This document shows, piece by piece, positions 29,755 through 31,607 of a DNA stretch of 31,607 bases. The translations under genes were made by a program, and so were the position numbers. The stretch lies in the IMG/VR virus record IMGVR_UViG_3300021347_000452, positions 1-31,607 of that record, one strand, 5' to 3'. Source of the DNA: a virus. The notes below the pieces were generated by a model, which did no database searches, had not been told where the DNA came from, and was given only the letters and a program-made list of their open reading frames with translations. The first letter of the stretch is position 1; every line of letters begins with the position of its first letter.

Positions 29755-30111
29755 ATGAAAGCATTCGCAGTTGCCCTGCTCGGTTTGGCGATCTCCGTCC
29801 CCGCCATGGCAGGTCCATATGTAGAGTCCAAGTCGGAGTTCAAAGGAACTGATGAGGAGTTCAGTAAGCAAGTCCACCAAGGACGTGTAGGATATGAGTG
29901 GAAGACAGGAAACTTTGCTCCATACATCGAAGGTGGTGCTGGAGTATCTGTTCCTGATGGTGGTGAGCAAGAAGGTTTTACTGCTCTTGAACTTGGTAGT
30001 AAAGTAAAGATCACTGATAATTTCAGTGCTTATGGTAAGTGGGAGAACATTTTCCAAGATGATTCTACTCGTGATTGGAAAGTTGAAGTCGGCACCAAGT
30101 ATAAGTTCTGA
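29755..30111 (+). CDS. Small secreted beta-barrel-like protein B
   Basis: This 118-residue protein has the signal peptide MKAFAVALLGLAISVPAMAG, the mature sequence probably starting GPYVESK. Its tail ends GTKYKF. The beta-strand-like alternation (VGYEWKTGNFAPYIEGGAG, SAYGKWENIF) suggests a small outer-membrane or periplasmic barrel. It is the first gene behind the Pho-box promoter and lies 10 nt before pstS, so it is likely induced with it by phosphate starvation. Phages with phosphate-regulated pstS are known to carry a neighbouring gene of unknown function; this may be such a gene. Confidence 0.7.
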   Translation: MKAFAVALLGLAISVPAMAGPYVESKSEFKGTDEEFSKQVHQGRVGYEWKTGNFAPYIEGGAGVSVPDGGEQEGFTALELGSKVKITDNFSAYGKWENIFQDDSTRDWKVEVGTKYKF

Positions 30112-30121
30112 GGATTAGATA

Positions 30122-31081
30122 ATGAAACTTAAAGCAATTGCAGCAGCTACAGCAACTATTCCTCTTATGGTTGCCTGTGGTGGATCTAAGGAAACATTTC
30201 AACTAAGTGGAGCAGGTGCTACATTCCCTGCACCATTGTATCAAGCATGGTTTCAAACCATGGCAAGTGAAACTGGAAACCAAGTAAACTATCAAGCAGT
30301 TGGTAGTGGATCTGGTGTCCGTCAGTATGTTGCTAAAACTGTTGACTTTGGTGCCAGTGATGGTGCTGTAAGTGATGAGAAGCAGAAGATTCCAATGGTC
30401 CACATTCCTATGACTGGTGGTGCTATTGTTCCTGCTTACAACTATCCTGGTTGTGATGCCAAGATGACACAGACACAACTTGCTGATGTATATCTTGGTA
30501 AGATTACTAACTGGTCTACCTTTGGGTGTGAAAGTAAAACTATTCTTCCTGTATTCCGTTCTGATGGTAGTGGCACCACAAAAGGTTTCACTAACTCACT
30601 ATCAGCATTCTCTCTTGAATGGGAAGAAACTGTTGGCACGGGTAAGGCAGTAAAGTGGCCTACTGGTGTTGGTGGTAAAGGTAACTCTGGCGTTGCCGCA
30701 CAAGTTAAACAGGTTCCTGGTTCCATTGGTTACCTGAACTATGGTTATGTTGTAAACAGTGACTTCCAACAAGTTGCACTACAAAACAAGGCAGGTAACT
30801 ATGTCAAAGCAAATGCTGAAACATCTGCAGCAGGTCTATCGAGAATCATCCTTGACGATCAGCTTCGTGGTGCTGACGCTAACCCTGCTGGTGCCAATGC
30901 ATATCCTATTGTCTCCCTTACTTGGATCCTAGCGTATCCTGAGTCCAAGGTTGGTGTGAAAGAAACTCTTCGTTATATGTTGAGTGAGAAGGCACAGGCA
31001 ATGTCTGATGGTCTTGGTTATGTTCCTCTTCCTGAGGATCTGAGACAGAAAGCACTTGCTGCTGTTGACAGTATCGAATAA
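30122..31081 (+). CDS. pstS: Phosphate ABC transporter substrate-binding protein
   Basis: This 319-residue PstS has a lipoprotein-type signal ending MVAC (C19). The phosphate-binding loops are visible: GAGATFPAPLY near 30-40, a Ser-Asp at 79-80, and RSDGSGTT at 146-153. SGVAAQV and SIGYLNYGYV later match the family. It captures phosphate in the periplasm for the host PstCAB channel, so the phage supplies only the receptor. It is controlled by the Pho-box-like promoter at 29670 and closed by a strong terminator. Confidence 0.95.
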   Translation: MKLKAIAAATATIPLMVACGGSKETFQLSGAGATFPAPLYQAWFQTMASETGNQVNYQAVGSGSGVRQYVAKTVDFGASDGAVSDEKQKIPMVHIPMTGGAIVPAYNYPGCDAKMTQTQLADVYLGKITNWSTFGCESKTILPVFRSDGSGTTKGFTNSLSAFSLEWEETVGTGKAVKWPTGVGGKGNSGVAAQVKQVPGSIGYLNYGYVVNSDFQQVALQNKAGNYVKANAETSAAGLSRIILDDQLRGADANPAGANAYPIVSLTWILAYPESKVGVKETLRYMLSEKAQAMSDGLGYVPLPEDLRQKALAAVDSIE

Positions 31082-31093
31082 TATAAGTATAGT

Positions 31094-31119
31094 GGGGGAC
31101 AGTAGTCCCCCCTTTTTTT
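31094..31119 (+). terminator. Rho-independent terminator of pstS
   Basis: GGGGGAC-AGTA-GTCCCCC forms a perfect 7-bp stem, followed by C and seven T. Confidence 0.92.
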
Positions 31120-31296
31120 ATGAAAAAGAAAATGAAAAAGTCGGAACAAAAAATTGCAGACTGCGATAACATCTATGATATGATTGAGATGCTACAGTTT
31201 CGTATTGAGGAAATGGAAAATGAACACACGCAATTGATTCGTAAGATGGGAGAACTAAATAGTCGCGTAGACGACTTTTCTACAAATGAAAATTAA
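31120..31296 (+). CDS. Small charged coiled-coil protein
   Basis: This is a 58-residue ORF starting at the A that ends the terminator T-run. It begins MKKKMKKSEQKIADCDNIYD and continues with strong heptad-like Leu/Ile/Met spacing (MIEMLQFRIEEMENEHTQLI), ending SRVDDFSTNEN. It is probably a short coiled coil. It overlaps the next ORF by 11 nt. Function unknown. Confidence 0.55.
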   Translation: MKKKMKKSEQKIADCDNIYDMIEMLQFRIEEMENEHTQLIRKMGELNSRVDDFSTNEN

Positions 31297-31462
31297 TCTT
31301 TGGTACTCTAAGGGTATGAGTCAATGGAGATGGACTCTCTGTGAAGAATTTAGAAATGGTGTTACGAAAGTAGAACAACATGCCGGACAACGTGAGAAAT
31401 TGCGAGATGCAATGAATGATGTTGCCAATACGGTAGAATATATATTAGAAGAAAAATTATAA
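31286..31462 (+). CDS. Small hypothetical protein
   Basis: This is a 58-residue ORF starting MKINLWYSKGMSQWRWTLCE; it is helical and acidic towards the end (NDVANTVEYILEEKL). The start lies inside the previous ORF's end, suggesting translational coupling. No domain is recognised. Confidence 0.55.
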   Translation: MKINLWYSKGMSQWRWTLCEEFRNGVTKVEQHAGQREKLRDAMNDVANTVEYILEEKL

Positions 31463-31465
31463 ATA
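31458..31465 (+). promoter_or_regulatory. Late promoter
   Basis: TATAAATA overlaps the stop of the preceding ORF, 34 bp before the ATG at 31499. Confidence 0.55.
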
Positions 31466-31498
31466 ATTGAAAACTGAAGACTTATAAAGAATTATACA

Positions 31499-31607
31499 AT
31501 GGAAAATATAAAGATTAGGTGTCGTTCCTGTGGAAAGGAATTGGAAGGACATCCAAGTAAGACAGTTTGTTGTGGTTGTCCGAATATGGCAACCATTCGT
31601 GGTGATA
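31499..31607 (+). CDS. Zinc-ribbon protein (3' truncated by window end)
   Basis: The first 36 codons are visible. IRCRSCGKELEGH followed by CCGCPNMAT gives a four-cysteine ribbon that parallels residues 4-29 of the protein at 11212, so the two are paralogues. Function unknown. Confidence 0.6.
   Translation, partial: MENIKIRCRSCGKELEGHPSKTVCCGCPNMATIRGD

Overview
The window looks like part of a T4-like cyanomyovirus genome (marine Synechococcus or Prochlorococcus phage). The evidence is a gp61-type primase, aerobic class Ia NrdA/NrdB, a SegE-like GIY-YIG protein, TATAAATA/AATAAATA late promoters, consensus TTGACA-17-TATAAT-type early promoters, phage tRNAs, and a phosphate gene set ending in PstS. 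Almost every gene is on the + strand.

Positions 1-8989 hold replication and nucleotide metabolism genes, heavily invaded by GIY-YIG homing endonucleases. gp61, nrdA and nrdB sit in order, with four free-standing GIY-YIG genes in or beside them. nrdA is broken in two by a split intein with an endonuclease gene between the halves. gp61 and nrdB both have an element-supplied 3' end, and the displaced original 3' end survives downstream. All four endonucleases are preceded by a long inverted repeat that encloses a late promoter, an arrangement like the one described for T4 I-TevI.

Positions 9043-13331 hold a secreted lysozyme-like protein, a probable 2-oxoglutarate oxygenase, two HNH endonucleases that run into tRNA genes, tRNAs Arg(TCT), Val(TAC), Ile(TAT) and Met/Ile2(CAT), a tRNA relic, a Phd-like protein and small conserved proteins.

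Positions 13303-29014 are a 15.7-kb glycan island. It is one tightly packed, frequently overlapping run of genes: nucleotide-sugar enzymes (TagD-like cytidylyltransferase, RmlB, RmlC, GDP-mannose 3,5-epimerase-like, RfbH-like 3-dehydratase and three further NAD-dependent epimerase/reductases), a TylF-like methyltransferase and about ten glycosyltransferases. It probably builds a decorated sugar for the virion or alters the host surface glycan.

Positions 29011-31119 are a phosphate-stress module. Two paralogous small secreted beta-rich proteins precede pstS, and a three-repeat 11-bp-period Pho-box-like array sits upstream of the second. The last 490 bp hold small early-type genes, including a truncated paralogue of the zinc-ribbon protein at 11212. 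All functions are inferred from sequence motifs by eye; no database search was run.
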